From positions 1-19,804 of the forward strand of contig JBCBLF010000073.1 of assembly GCA_038520475.1 (NCBI GenBank): 19,804 nt of DNA. The letters run 5' to 3'. This document shows, piece after piece, positions 7,145 to 14,437 of the stretch; the first letter of the stretch is position 1; every line of letters starts with the position of its first letter. Source of the DNA: JBCCWF01 sp038520475. GTDB taxonomy: Bacteria > Cyanobacteriota > Cyanobacteriia > CAKZMO01. Below the pieces are notes generated by a model that was not told the DNA's origin, ran no database searches, and was given only the letters and a program-made list of their open reading frames with translations. The translations under genes were made by a program, and so were the position numbers.

Positions 7145-8161
7145 TCAGCGCCGAGAATGATCGCCTTGACTCGTCGGTTTCGTCAGCTGTGAAAGCTTTT
7201 CTCTCTGCGGGGTTGCCCGTAACGTTTGCGCGTTCGTGTAACTGTAAAGTGCAAGCCCAATCAGGGTCGTGCTTCCGAAGAGAAAAAGCTGAGCAGATGT
7301 CGCCGCAGCGATACCTGCTGCCGCAGAAAAGCCAAATAACCCGAGCACAAATGAATAGGCATATTGATAGGTTCCGGCATAGCCTGGAGCTGACGGAATA
7401 AGCGTACTTAAGTTGATAACGCCTAAAACTAGTAAGATTTGCCTCCAGTCGAGAGAGATGTTGATAGACCGTAACACCAGCCAGTAGGCGATCGCCTCAC
7501 ACATCCAAACTGAGAGCGAAAAGCCAATCACCTTCCCTAACTGCTGGCCACGCATGGCAGACAACCCAGTCCGAAAGCTCAACACCCGTTCATAAATCGG
7601 CTGGGGCAATCGTTCTAACCATTTCGACAGCTGATGAGCACTGATAAACCATAGGGCGATCGCAACTCCAACAAAGAGTACAATGCCAGCAATTGTGAGG
7701 GTGTTGAGTAATGAATTTTGACTAACGAAGAATCGACCCAATATTAGGCTCAACACCACAATCAGGCCATCGAGCGTCCGCTCTAGCGCAATCGACGCAA
7801 TTGTGGCGGAGCGAGACAAGTCATACCGTCGTCCAGCAAAATCAGCGCGCACCAGTTCTCCCAACCGCGCAGGCAAGATGTTGTTCATGGCGTAGCCGAC
7901 CAATAGGGCAACGCTCATGGACTTGAATGACAGAGCCTTAACGTCCCAGAGCAAGAGTCGCCAACGTTCAACTCGAACGACCATACTCATGCCATAGGCG
8001 GCGATCGCCAGCCCGATCCAACGACCGTCAGTTTGCTGCAAAATATCTTGAACCTCTTGCCAACTGGTCCGCCGAAGGACCAACGCAAAAAACACGATAC
8101 CGACAAGCACGCCAAGGCTGGCACGTATCCAGTTACTCTTTAAGCTCAACCAGCTAAACAT
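7145..8161 (-). CDS. UPF0104/LPG synthase-like integral membrane protein
   Basis: A polytopic protein of 338 residues from the lysylphosphatidylglycerol synthase transmembrane family (UPF0104; also the AglD-type). The family hallmark is NNILPARLGELVR at 93-105, followed by ERTLD at 127-131. Hydrophobic spans are visible at about 15-30, 48-63, 82-97, 131-145, 155-172, 212-230, 243-258 and 275-310, i.e. seven to nine helices. The cytosolic synthase domain of true MprF is absent, so this is the membrane module alone. Related proteins are thought to flip or transfer lipid-linked groups, and are often found near glycosyltransferases; here it is divergent from a GT-C-type gene with 100 bases between. 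A lipid-linked sugar role is thus suggested but not shown. The start at ATG 8159-8161 precedes the first span directly; the C-terminal tail is basic. Confidence 0.88.
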   Translation of the reverse strand: MFSWLSLKSNWIRASLGVLVGIVFFALVLRRTSWQEVQDILQQTDGRWIGLAIAAYGMSMVVRVERWRLLLWDVKALSFKSMSVALLVGYAMNNILPARLGELVRADFAGRRYDLSRSATIASIALERTLDGLIVVLSLILGRFFVSQNSLLNTLTIAGIVLFVGVAIALWFISAHQLSKWLERLPQPIYERVLSFRTGLSAMRGQQLGKVIGFSLSVWMCEAIAYWLVLRSINISLDWRQILLVLGVINLSTLIPSAPGYAGTYQYAYSFVLGLFGFSAAAGIAAATSAQLFLFGSTTLIGLALYSYTNAQTLRATPQREKLSQLTKPTSQGDHSRR

Positions 8162-8261
8162 CTACATCCATCTCGTAACATTCAACTCCTCATCACCAAA
8201 GCGATTAACGGCCATAGCCGCGAAAAATCAGGTTGATCCCGTAAGCTATAACACATCAGTA

Positions 8262-10208
8262 ATGACTCAATCTATCGTGTGGGCTCCTTTACGTCTACCG
8301 CGTTTCATCACAAACATGTCAAAACAAACAACGCTTGTTTGCTCGCTTATCGTCTTAGCGTGTCTACTTATCTACTTTTCTAACGAGACATCGATCACCT
8401 CTACAGATGATGTTCCGACGGGCCTACTTGGATTTAACTGGTTAGAGAATCATCAACTCAACTTCGATTTTTTTAGAGATACAGCAACGTACTCAAACAA
8501 AGATTCCGACTTCAGCGGATTGCAAAATGCCTACTACTTTATCGAAACAGCAAATGGACATGTGAGTGCTAAATACCCCATTGGTCCATCCATTCTTTCC
8601 TTTCCCCTTTACGCTGTTTTTTTCATCTCAACAAAGCTATCTGACCTGATTCAGACGCTCATCAGTGGAAATCCAACAGATTCCTTAGACTTAGCTAGCC
8701 GAGAATTTTTAACCTCGCAACGAACCCACTATGAAACCATAGCGGCGACATGTTTATCGGCCCTATCGGCAGTCCTCTTTTACTTAGCATCTCGGTTGAA
8801 ATTTGGTGCACCCACGGCGCTACTTTCAACGTTTATTTTCTGCTTTTCAACATCAATGTGGGTTGTTTGTTCTCAGGGACTCCGTCAACATACAGTCTCT
8901 AATCTCATTGTCTTAGCGACGATGCTAGCGCTATTTAAAGCTAATCGAACGGTAGACGCCCCTCAGAAGTTGCTACTCGTTCTTGCAGGATTTTTTTCAG
9001 GGTTATTGCATTCAAGTCGCCCAACTAGCCTGCTATTTTTCCTGGCATTTATCGTTTACTGCATCTACACCTATCGGAAAAATTGTTTGTATTTTTTCGT
9101 CGGGACCTCATCAATTTTGATGGGTATCGCATGGAATGTGTATTATTTCGGGCTGTCTAATTTCCTGAAAGGAGGATATGCCCAACTCACGAGTGGTGCT
9201 CAGACCTATAGCCTTCAATACTTTCCTGAATCAGCTATCGGACTTTTATTCAGCCCGAGCCGGGGATGGCTTGTGCTGTGCCCAATTCTACTCTTCGCGA
9301 TTCCAGGGATTCGAAAATTATTTCAGTGGCCCCTTCATCCCGATGAGCAGCTACTTGCCTGTTTATCGATGGCGTGTCTAGCACTCTATGTTCATTACTG
9401 GTTTTATTTTTCATGGTCTGGAGTATTGGTATACGGTCCGTCTCGATTTCTAATTGATGTTCTACCGATTGTTTGTTTTTCAATTAATTACTATCTCCAT
9501 CATCATTTTCATCAATTGAAAAGCGGCGCAAAGAAATTATGGAGCAGCAGTTTCATCGCATTCTTCGCGTGTCTTGTTTTTTCAACATCCGTCCAGGCGA
9601 TTGGTGCATTTGGCAATAATTCTTGGGCCACGATTCCAACGCCTCATGGTGAACGACTGTGGAGCATTCAAGATTCATTGCTAGAACGGACAACCCGAGG
9701 GATTTTATTTGATATTCGAGATCCAATTTCAAATTCGAAATCGTATCTCGATTCCTCGACATATCGGCTCCTAGAGTTTACCGACAGAAATGGAATCTTA
9801 GTTCGTGAGGGGGCTGAGGTTCAAGCCAAACGAAATCTGAGACTCAAGCTAAAGCTCGAAAATACAGGCACATCCACGTGGTATGGATATGAATCTGGAA
9901 CGAAGTCTGGCATTTTACAGGCGACCGTTCAGTTCACCACTCCAGATGGAGAGGAGGTGGGTCGGCATCGGAAACATCGCATCTATGTGGAGGGTCACGA
10001 GATCCAACCAGGGGAAACAGCGATCGCCGTTGGTGAGGTTAAATTTCCGGCTGATCCGGGTCCTTATATCATGACCGTATCCCTTGAGGTTGCTGGCATC
10101 GGCAGACTGTCGTCTCAGGAGGATCAATCTACTCGAATTCAAGTTCGCTCCCGCAGAGCCATGCAGCGAAAGTATGGAGAAACACCCACAGGATTCAAGT
10201 TCGAATAG
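8262..10208 (+). CDS. GT-C type membrane glycosyltransferase-like protein with C-terminal beta domain
   Basis: A 648-residue polytopic protein of the PMT/ArnT (GT39-like) GT-C superfamily. The first span is about 22-39, then a large loop opens with TSTDDVPTGLLGF, where D49-D50 is in the place of the GT-C catalytic acidic pair. Further spans lie at about 108-123, 160-176, 185-202, 211-225, 235-250, 255-270, 276-294, 335-349, 363-383, 396-411 and 428-445. GLLFSPSRGWLVLCPILLF (327-345) is a block I associate with this group. Members transfer sugars from polyprenyl-phosphate donors outside the cytoplasm. From ~515 to 628 a soluble beta-rich domain follows (LENTGTSTWYG, ATVQFTTPDGEEVG, PGPYIMTVSLEV) that resembles an Ig-like fold and should sit outside. 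Only one HIP1 site occurs in the gene, near its end. ATG 8262 is used; an ATG at 8316 would also precede the first span. Confidence 0.82.
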   Translation: MTQSIVWAPLRLPRFITNMSKQTTLVCSLIVLACLLIYFSNETSITSTDDVPTGLLGFNWLENHQLNFDFFRDTATYSNKDSDFSGLQNAYYFIETANGHVSAKYPIGPSILSFPLYAVFFISTKLSDLIQTLISGNPTDSLDLASREFLTSQRTHYETIAATCLSALSAVLFYLASRLKFGAPTALLSTFIFCFSTSMWVVCSQGLRQHTVSNLIVLATMLALFKANRTVDAPQKLLLVLAGFFSGLLHSSRPTSLLFFLAFIVYCIYTYRKNCLYFFVGTSSILMGIAWNVYYFGLSNFLKGGYAQLTSGAQTYSLQYFPESAIGLLFSPSRGWLVLCPILLFAIPGIRKLFQWPLHPDEQLLACLSMACLALYVHYWFYFSWSGVLVYGPSRFLIDVLPIVCFSINYYLHHHFHQLKSGAKKLWSSSFIAFFACLVFSTSVQAIGAFGNNSWATIPTPHGERLWSIQDSLLERTTRGILFDIRDPISNSKSYLDSSTYRLLEFTDRNGILVREGAEVQAKRNLRLKLKLENTGTSTWYGYESGTKSGILQATVQFTTPDGEEVGRHRKHRIYVEGHEIQPGETAIAVGEVKFPADPGPYIMTVSLEVAGIGRLSSQEDQSTRIQVRSRRAMQRKYGETPTGFKFE

Positions 10209-10261
10209 CAACAAGACCTACGCCCTTTGAGCAGTGCAGTACGCACATCGACTTGGACACG

Positions 10262-10458
10262 TATCGCCATCGCCAGTTCCGTTAGGCCAAGACGGCGAAT
10301 AATTTGGCGATAGTCCAAGGAACTGAATGATATAGCGCTGTGCGCGTTGGTTAAGTACAGTTATGTGTGGCGCGTTGCGCCACACATAACTGATTTTGTG
10401 CTTGACTATCTTGAACACCGCTATATTCGGGGTCCTAGCCTAAATGATTAAAGCTATA
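10262..10458 (+). repeat. ~104-bp interspersed repeat, copy 2, interrupted
   Basis: The left part (10262-10332) matches copies 1 and 3, including CCAGTTCCGTTAGG, CAAGACGGCGA and CCAAGGAACTGAATGA. The right part (10424-10458) carries TCGGGGTCCTAGCCTAAATG and ends AAAGCTATA. Between them sits a miniature element (10333-10423). Without that insert and one TA, the repeat is about 104 bp. The ends TATCGC and GCTATA are near-inverted, and copy 3 starts with TATAGC, so the whole repeat looks like a miniature element with imperfect terminal inverted repeats. Confidence 0.8.
10331..10425. mobile_element. Nested MITE-like element with TA duplication
   Basis: The ends TATAGCGCTGT and ACACCGCTATA are near-perfect inverted repeats; comparing the two ends over 30 bases, 22 positions match. 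TA at 10331-10332 and 10424-10425 fits a target duplication, as made by IS630/Tc1-mariner transposases. The centre is a perfect 16-bp hairpin: CAGTTATGTGTGGCGC at 10358-10373, loop GTT, and its exact complement at 10377-10392. No coding capacity. Copy 3 of the host repeat (19058-19150) reads through this point with a single TA, which is the empty site. Confidence 0.8.
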
Positions 10459-10459
10459 C

Positions 10460-10498
10460 GGTTGAGGAAAGCCGCGCAGAGCACGGCTTTCCTCAACC
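10460..10498. terminator. 15-bp perfect hairpin, possible terminator
   Basis: GGTTGAGGAAAGCCG at 10460-10474 is the exact reverse complement of CGGCTTTCCTCAACC at 10484-10498, with a 9-base loop that can add two more pairs. It begins two bases after the end of repeat copy 2 and about 250 bases after the GT-C gene stop. No T run follows, so intrinsic termination is uncertain; it may belong to another repeat family. Confidence 0.5.
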
Positions 10499-10544
10499 AT
10501 CGGCAACTTCCGAGAATTTCAACGCCATAAATGCCTCATCTTAT

Positions 10545-10590
10545 GTCCTCGAAGTCAGAATTTTTGTTCTAAAAGTCAGAATTGTCCTCG
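10545..10590. repeat. Paired 11-nt direct repeats with flanking GTCCTCG
   Basis: AAGTCAGAATT occurs at 10552-10562 and 10573-10583, a 21-base period, i.e. two DNA turns. GTCCTCG flanks the pair on the outside at 10545-10551 and 10584-10590, in the same orientation. Phased direct repeats upstream of a promoter suggest a regulator site; no regulator is recognised. Confidence 0.55.
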
Positions 10591-10606
10591 CAGTTTTCGA
10601 CTGAAT

Positions 10607-10644
10607 GTAGCTGAGCATACACTAGTTTTGCGAATTGTTATTGT
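10607..10644 (+). promoter_or_regulatory. Candidate NtcA-type promoter (GTA-N8-TAC)
   Basis: GTAGCTGAGCATAC (10607-10620) fits the NtcA consensus GTA-N8-TAC exactly, and TATTGT at 10639-10644 fits the TA-N3-T -10 element. The spacing is 18 bases, a little shorter than the usual 20-24. The site lies upstream of the structured leader and the 533-residue membrane-protein gene. A six-base match of this type is expected by chance every few kilobases, so this is only a candidate. Confidence 0.3.
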
Positions 10645-10668
10645 CAGTAATGCTCGTAACCTGCAAGA

Positions 10669-10738
10669 GAGCCTTATTCATTAGCAGAAGTATCGTCTGC
10701 AAACAGGTTGATGCTAATTCGAAAGGGAAATAAGGCTC
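10669..10738 (+). ncRNA. Candidate structured leader RNA
   Basis: GAGCCTTATT (10669-10678) pairs perfectly with AATAAGGCTC (10729-10738). Inside it ATTAGCA (10680-10686) pairs with TGCTAAT (10712-10718). A third helix, GCAGA (10684-10688) with TCTGC (10696-10700), shares three bases with the second and so competes with it. A ~22-base imperfect tandem repeat (AAAGGGAAA...CGTTAAA twice, 10722-10766) follows. The arrangement fits a structured 5' leader or small RNA, but a decayed miniature element with 10-bp inverted ends is also possible. It matches no riboswitch I know. Confidence 0.35.
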
Positions 10739-10764
10739 CGTTAAAAGGGAAAAAAACTTCGTTA

Positions 10765-10816
10765 AATTCTGAGTCATCCTACGTCAACACTCAGAATTGA
10801 TGACAAGAGCTTTTTT
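10765..10816 (+). terminator. 10-bp hairpin followed by T6, terminator-like
   Basis: AATTCTGAGT (10765-10774) pairs exactly with ACTCAGAATT (10789-10798) around a 14-base loop. A run of six T (10811-10816) starts 12 bases after the stem, further than in a standard intrinsic terminator. It lies 75 bases before the next start codon, so it could be an attenuator in that gene's leader or the end of a small RNA. Confidence 0.35.
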
Positions 10817-10890
10817 AGAAAATGATGAGCGAGTTCCTAACGATAGAGTGATATTACTGCTTCTATTGGACGAGGTTTAAGGAGAGCCCA

Positions 10891-12492
10891 ATGCAATTCT
10901 CAGATCGTGGCTTCAGAAAAGCAGGACGAGTACTAGTCATCGCGGGAATTTTAGTGATCTTTGGGCTATCATTTCGGTTCTCAGCTGCCTGCCTAGATCC
11001 AAGGTTGGATTCTGACAACGCCATTCACGTACTAATGAGCTATGACTTTCAACTACCTCACGACTTATATTATTGGGGACAAGATCGTCTAGGCAGTATT
11101 GTACCAATGCTTTCTCATTTCCTAATGAAAATACTGCCTATACAGGCAATTATTTCAGTATCGATTATTCAATTCTTATTGTTATTTTTTGGTTTTATTT
11201 GCTTTGCTTCTTTATTCAAGGAAACGATTTCAAGATTAATCTTTGCCTTTGCTTGGTTTCTACCACTTAGGCCGTATCAAGCATTGATTAGAATTGCCCA
11301 ACCCTATGGGCCACAACTTGCATTTATCGGTTTAGCTGCAGTTTTAACTGATCGACTGATTGAATATCACACAGAGTATTCAGACATAAAGCGATATGGT
11401 TATTTAACAGGAATAACGTCAAGCCTTTTTATTAGCTTATGGATTTCAGATTTTTCAATTGTTACTATTTTCAGTTTTTTTATATTGGGCTTAGTCCTAA
11501 CTTATCGAGAAGCTAGATCCATCAAACAAGAATCAAAGCTATGTTTTCATCAATTCAAATCCTTGATTTTTACTTGGCTCAATATCTTTATATGTTCAGG
11601 CATTGGCGCTAGTCTGATTATATTTGCAAAAAACAATGCCTCACATCATAGGAACTATACGTCTTTCAATACTTTTGATCAGGTTATCCAAATTCTGGGG
11701 ACTCAGCTAAAGCTATTTATCGAATCAATTTTATTTCAATCTAATGACATGTGGTTCTCCATTTTTAGCCTCTGTCTCTTATGTTCATTAATCTATATCT
11801 TTTATATTTGTTGGATTATCATTAAAAGAGATAAGAGCTTTACAAATAACTATTTATCAAATCCTTCTGTTTGGTTTTATATATTTCTATCTAATACTAT
11901 TATTGGTTATCCGTTACTAATATTATCTCAATGGGTTTACAACGACAAAAATGTGTTTGGGCCACGCTATTTTACCTTCATATATATCAGTGTATGGTTA
12001 ACTATTTTATTTTTTAGAGAAAGCTTGAAGCAACGATCCTCAAATCAAATAGCGTGTTTGCTTCTCATTGGAGCAATTGCAGGAAGCTTGACCCTACCCG
12101 AACGTGTTTACTCATTTCAACGAGTTGAATCTAGATATACCCAACTACAGTCTTTAGAAGCGATTGCCCCAGCAGGTTTTGTTGGTAATCATTGGGAATC
12201 GTATATTCTGTGTAGTGCCGATCCGGCCAACCTTAAATGCACCAGTTACGATCGACAGGCCCTGAATCTGCCATGTTTAGAGCAGCCAGAAACTCAAGAG
12301 AGGATTGGTCGCGTCAGATGCAAACGTTGTGTGGATGATGTGTTCAATTCCCCTAACGTATATTTAGTGAAAGAAAGGTGGTTTGACAAATTTCCGAATG
12401 AGATACAGCAGTTTGGACGCTGCCTCATCTCTGATGGAAGAGCCTTTAAAGTCAATAAAATTGAACTCAAGCGATATCGGGAGCGCGATTAG
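10891..12492 (+). CDS. Polytopic membrane protein, GT-C glycosyltransferase-like, AT-rich
   Basis: A 533-residue protein. Spans are visible at about 13-31, 83-108, 115-127, 141-155, 172-203, 224-246, 288-312, 327-348, 358-375 and 387-402. The loop after the first span holds LDPRLDSDNAIHVLM (D40/D42), where GT-C enzymes have their acidic motif, and then YYWGQDRLGSIVPML. A C-terminal soluble tail of about 130 residues (403-533) has six cysteines, including CKRC at 477-480. No exact family is recognised; sugar transfer outside the cytoplasm is inferred from topology. AAGGAG at 10879-10884 lies 6 bases before the ATG, an unusually good ribosome site for this window. The gene is strongly AT-rich (I count 14 G/C in the 60 bases from 11161, against 36 in the 60 from 16741) and has no HIP1 site, so recent acquisition is likely. 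Confidence 0.8.
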   Translation: MQFSDRGFRKAGRVLVIAGILVIFGLSFRFSAACLDPRLDSDNAIHVLMSYDFQLPHDLYYWGQDRLGSIVPMLSHFLMKILPIQAIISVSIIQFLLLFFGFICFASLFKETISRLIFAFAWFLPLRPYQALIRIAQPYGPQLAFIGLAAVLTDRLIEYHTEYSDIKRYGYLTGITSSLFISLWISDFSIVTIFSFFILGLVLTYREARSIKQESKLCFHQFKSLIFTWLNIFICSGIGASLIIFAKNNASHHRNYTSFNTFDQVIQILGTQLKLFIESILFQSNDMWFSIFSLCLLCSLIYIFYICWIIIKRDKSFTNNYLSNPSVWFYIFLSNTIIGYPLLILSQWVYNDKNVFGPRYFTFIYISVWLTILFFRESLKQRSSNQIACLLLIGAIAGSLTLPERVYSFQRVESRYTQLQSLEAIAPAGFVGNHWESYILCSADPANLKCTSYDRQALNLPCLEQPETQERIGRVRCKRCVDDVFNSPNVYLVKERWFDKFPNEIQQFGRCLISDGRAFKVNKIELKRYRERD

Positions 12493-12548
12493 GGTTTATT
12501 CCGATACAAATGCGGGTAAAGCTCGGATGGTCTTTCGTTCTAAGATGG

Positions 12549-14063
12549 TCATTGAGCGATCGCCATTCCAATGGCATCCATGACTCGCTTAACCGGAATT
12601 AACTCAAGCCCAACATTAGGAAAGTGTTGGGACGCTGGAATAATGGCTTGCTTAAACCCGAGCTTCGCTGCTTCCTTAAGCCGAAGTTCCATTTGAGAAA
12701 CAGGGCGTACCTGCCCACCTAAGCCCACTTCACCAATCAGCACGATGCCTGGATCGACGACCCGATCGCGGAAACTTGCGGCTACGGCGATCGCCACCCC
12801 GAGGTCTGCCGCAGGTTCTCCAACGTTGAGACCTCCCGACGAGGCAACATAAGCATCGAGCTTTGATAAGGGAATGCCCACTCGCTTTTCGAGCACGGCC
12901 AGAATTTGCAGCAAGCGATTATATTCGATGCCTGTGGTTGAGCGCCGAGGAGACGCATAGCTCGTTGGACTGACTAATGCTTGCAGTTCCACCACAAGAG
13001 GACGGGTACCTTCACAAGCAACAATCGTTGCAATACCAGGGGCTAACTCGTCTCGATTGCCAAGAAACAGCTCAGATGGGTTCAACACTTCACTTAACCC
13101 ACGGTCAGCCATTTCAAACACACCCAGTTCTTGAGTCGCACCAAAGCGATTTTTTACCGACCGAAGCAACCGATGGCTCGCAAAGCGATCGCCCTCAAAA
13201 TACAGCACTGTATCAACCAAATGTTCCAACACCTTTGGTCCGGCGATCGCCCCCTCTTTGGTTACATGTCCGACAATGAGCAGCGTAATGCTCTCTCGTT
13301 TTGCAACTCTCATGAGCGCTGAGGTACATTCTCGTACCTGAGAGACCGATCCTGGGGCGGAACTTAGGGTTGGTAAATACAGCGCTTGAATGCTGTCGAT
13401 AATGGCAACCTGGGGCCGAAGAGACTCTAATTCTGCGAGCACAACGTCCAAATCAGTCTCGGGCAGTAAATACAAGTCAGACTGTTGGTCTTCAGATTGC
13501 TCAGGCTGTTCAGACTGGTTTGTCTGGGCAGCTTTTTTAGTGGGCTTAGCGTTACCGTTTTGCTGTTGTCGAGTGGATGACGGCTGGTTAGTAGAAGAAT
13601 CGTCTAGATCGTGAATGCCTAACCGGTGCGATCGCAACTTGACCTGCTGTCCAGACTCTTCGGCACAGACATAGAGAATTGGGAACCGATGGGCAAGGCG
13701 ATTTGCCACCTGGAGAAGGAGGGTTGATTTGCCAATACCTGGATCACCACCGATGAGCACGAGGGAACCAGGAACAATTCCTCCCCCCAGCACACGATCT
13801 AACTCAACATATCCAGACGACAGCCGAGCCTGGGGATGATCAGAGATTTCGTCTAGGGTGCGAGAGGCGAGGGGGGTGCGTTCTGCTGAACGAGATGTCG
13901 AACGGGAGGGCGATCGCCCGCTTGATACTCGCGCTGCCGAACTGGATGAAATCACTTCTTCCGTCATCGAGTTCCAGCTGCCACAGAAAGGGCACTTTCC
14001 AAAGAACTGAGCAGAATCAGCTCCACATTCTCGACAAACATAATGAGCACGCGATTTAGGCAC
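12549..14063 (-). CDS. radA: DNA repair protein RadA (Sms)
   Basis: RadA is a RecA-like ATPase and helicase that extends heteroduplex DNA during homologous recombination. All parts are present in its 504 residues: a four-Cys zinc finger (C10, C13, C24, C27), Walker A GGDPGIGKST at 105-114, Walker B VAIIDSI at 219-225, the RadA-specific KNRFG at 304-308, and the Lon-protease-like C-terminal domain from about 330. Between the first ATPase strands and the Walker B strand there is a Q/N/S-rich insert at about 154-195 (QQQNGNAK, TNQSEQPEQSEDQQ) that makes the protein longer than the ~455 of E. coli. Another low-complexity Ser-rich linker lies at 39-62. The start is GTG (complement of 14061-14063), forced by the zinc finger that follows. 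It is divergent from rpaB and convergent with the AT-rich membrane gene, 56 bases away. Confidence 0.97.
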   Translation of the reverse strand: MPKSRAHYVCRECGADSAQFFGKCPFCGSWNSMTEEVISSSSAARVSSGRSPSRSTSRSAERTPLASRTLDEISDHPQARLSSGYVELDRVLGGGIVPGSLVLIGGDPGIGKSTLLLQVANRLAHRFPILYVCAEESGQQVKLRSHRLGIHDLDDSSTNQPSSTRQQQNGNAKPTKKAAQTNQSEQPEQSEDQQSDLYLLPETDLDVVLAELESLRPQVAIIDSIQALYLPTLSSAPGSVSQVRECTSALMRVAKRESITLLIVGHVTKEGAIAGPKVLEHLVDTVLYFEGDRFASHRLLRSVKNRFGATQELGVFEMADRGLSEVLNPSELFLGNRDELAPGIATIVACEGTRPLVVELQALVSPTSYASPRRSTTGIEYNRLLQILAVLEKRVGIPLSKLDAYVASSGGLNVGEPAADLGVAIAVAASFRDRVVDPGIVLIGEVGLGGQVRPVSQMELRLKEAAKLGFKQAIIPASQHFPNVGLELIPVKRVMDAIGMAIAQ

Positions 14064-14437
14064 AGGCTACGACTCACAGCTAAAAACTTTGTTCTCTATC
14101 GCAATATCGTCTAAAACACAATCTTTTATAAAGAAAAACCTCAACGATAGCTGTAAAAGTAAACCGTTTATTCAGAGAATTTTGGTTATTGTTTCAGTTC
14201 AATGTCAAAAAATCTCGCTTCGTTAAACACTATTAAGTTAGCTAACAATCTAATGTTAAAAAAAACGTCATACTCTATAAAGCTTAAGAAACTCTGTGAA
14301 GTGCTCCTGGGAAGGGCCTTAGCTTCTCGCTATATCAAAAATGCGAGTATGATTCTAATGATAAGGTACGAAAAATTAAGTATCAAAAATCTGGATTTAA
14401 TCTAAGTTGTCGTGACGATTAAGGAGTATTGGGAAAG
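14064..14437 (+). promoter_or_regulatory. radA-rpaB divergent control region
   Basis: An AT-rich stretch of 374 bases with the promoters of radA (-) and rpaB (+). A perfect palindrome GTTAGCTAAC is centred near 14242. TATAAA at 14276-14281 could be a -10 element for rpaB, giving a leader of about 150 bases. CTCGC and GCGAG (about 14326-14347) form a small stem in that leader. A 67-codon frame at 14202-14405 is Lys/Leu/Ile-rich, resembles nothing, and probably reflects base composition. Confidence 0.5.

Larger units (their letters stand above)
10209..10890. other. 682-base repeat- and hairpin-rich intergenic region
   Basis: No gene is supported. In order it holds: repeat copy 2 with a nested miniature element (10262-10458), a 15-bp hairpin (10460-10498), paired direct repeats (10545-10590), an NtcA-like site (10607-10620), a nested stem structure (10669-10738), and a hairpin with a T6 run (10765-10816). 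Each is listed separately. A ribosome site for the next gene ends it. Confidence 0.7.

Noticed and set aside
7129..7401. 90-codon plus-strand frame over the membrane-protein gene
   Set aside because: It lies opposite the UPF0104 gene, which has clear family motifs; the product resembles nothing.
14155..14175. Possible HLR1 (RpaB) site, TTTACT/TTTACA on the minus strand
   Set aside because: The two hexamers are 7 bases apart, not the ~12-base period of HLR1, so autoregulation cannot be claimed from it.
14202..14405. 67-codon reading frame upstream of rpaB
   Set aside because: Lys/Leu/Ile-rich product expected from AT-rich DNA, no ribosome site, and it lies in the promoter/leader region of rpaB.
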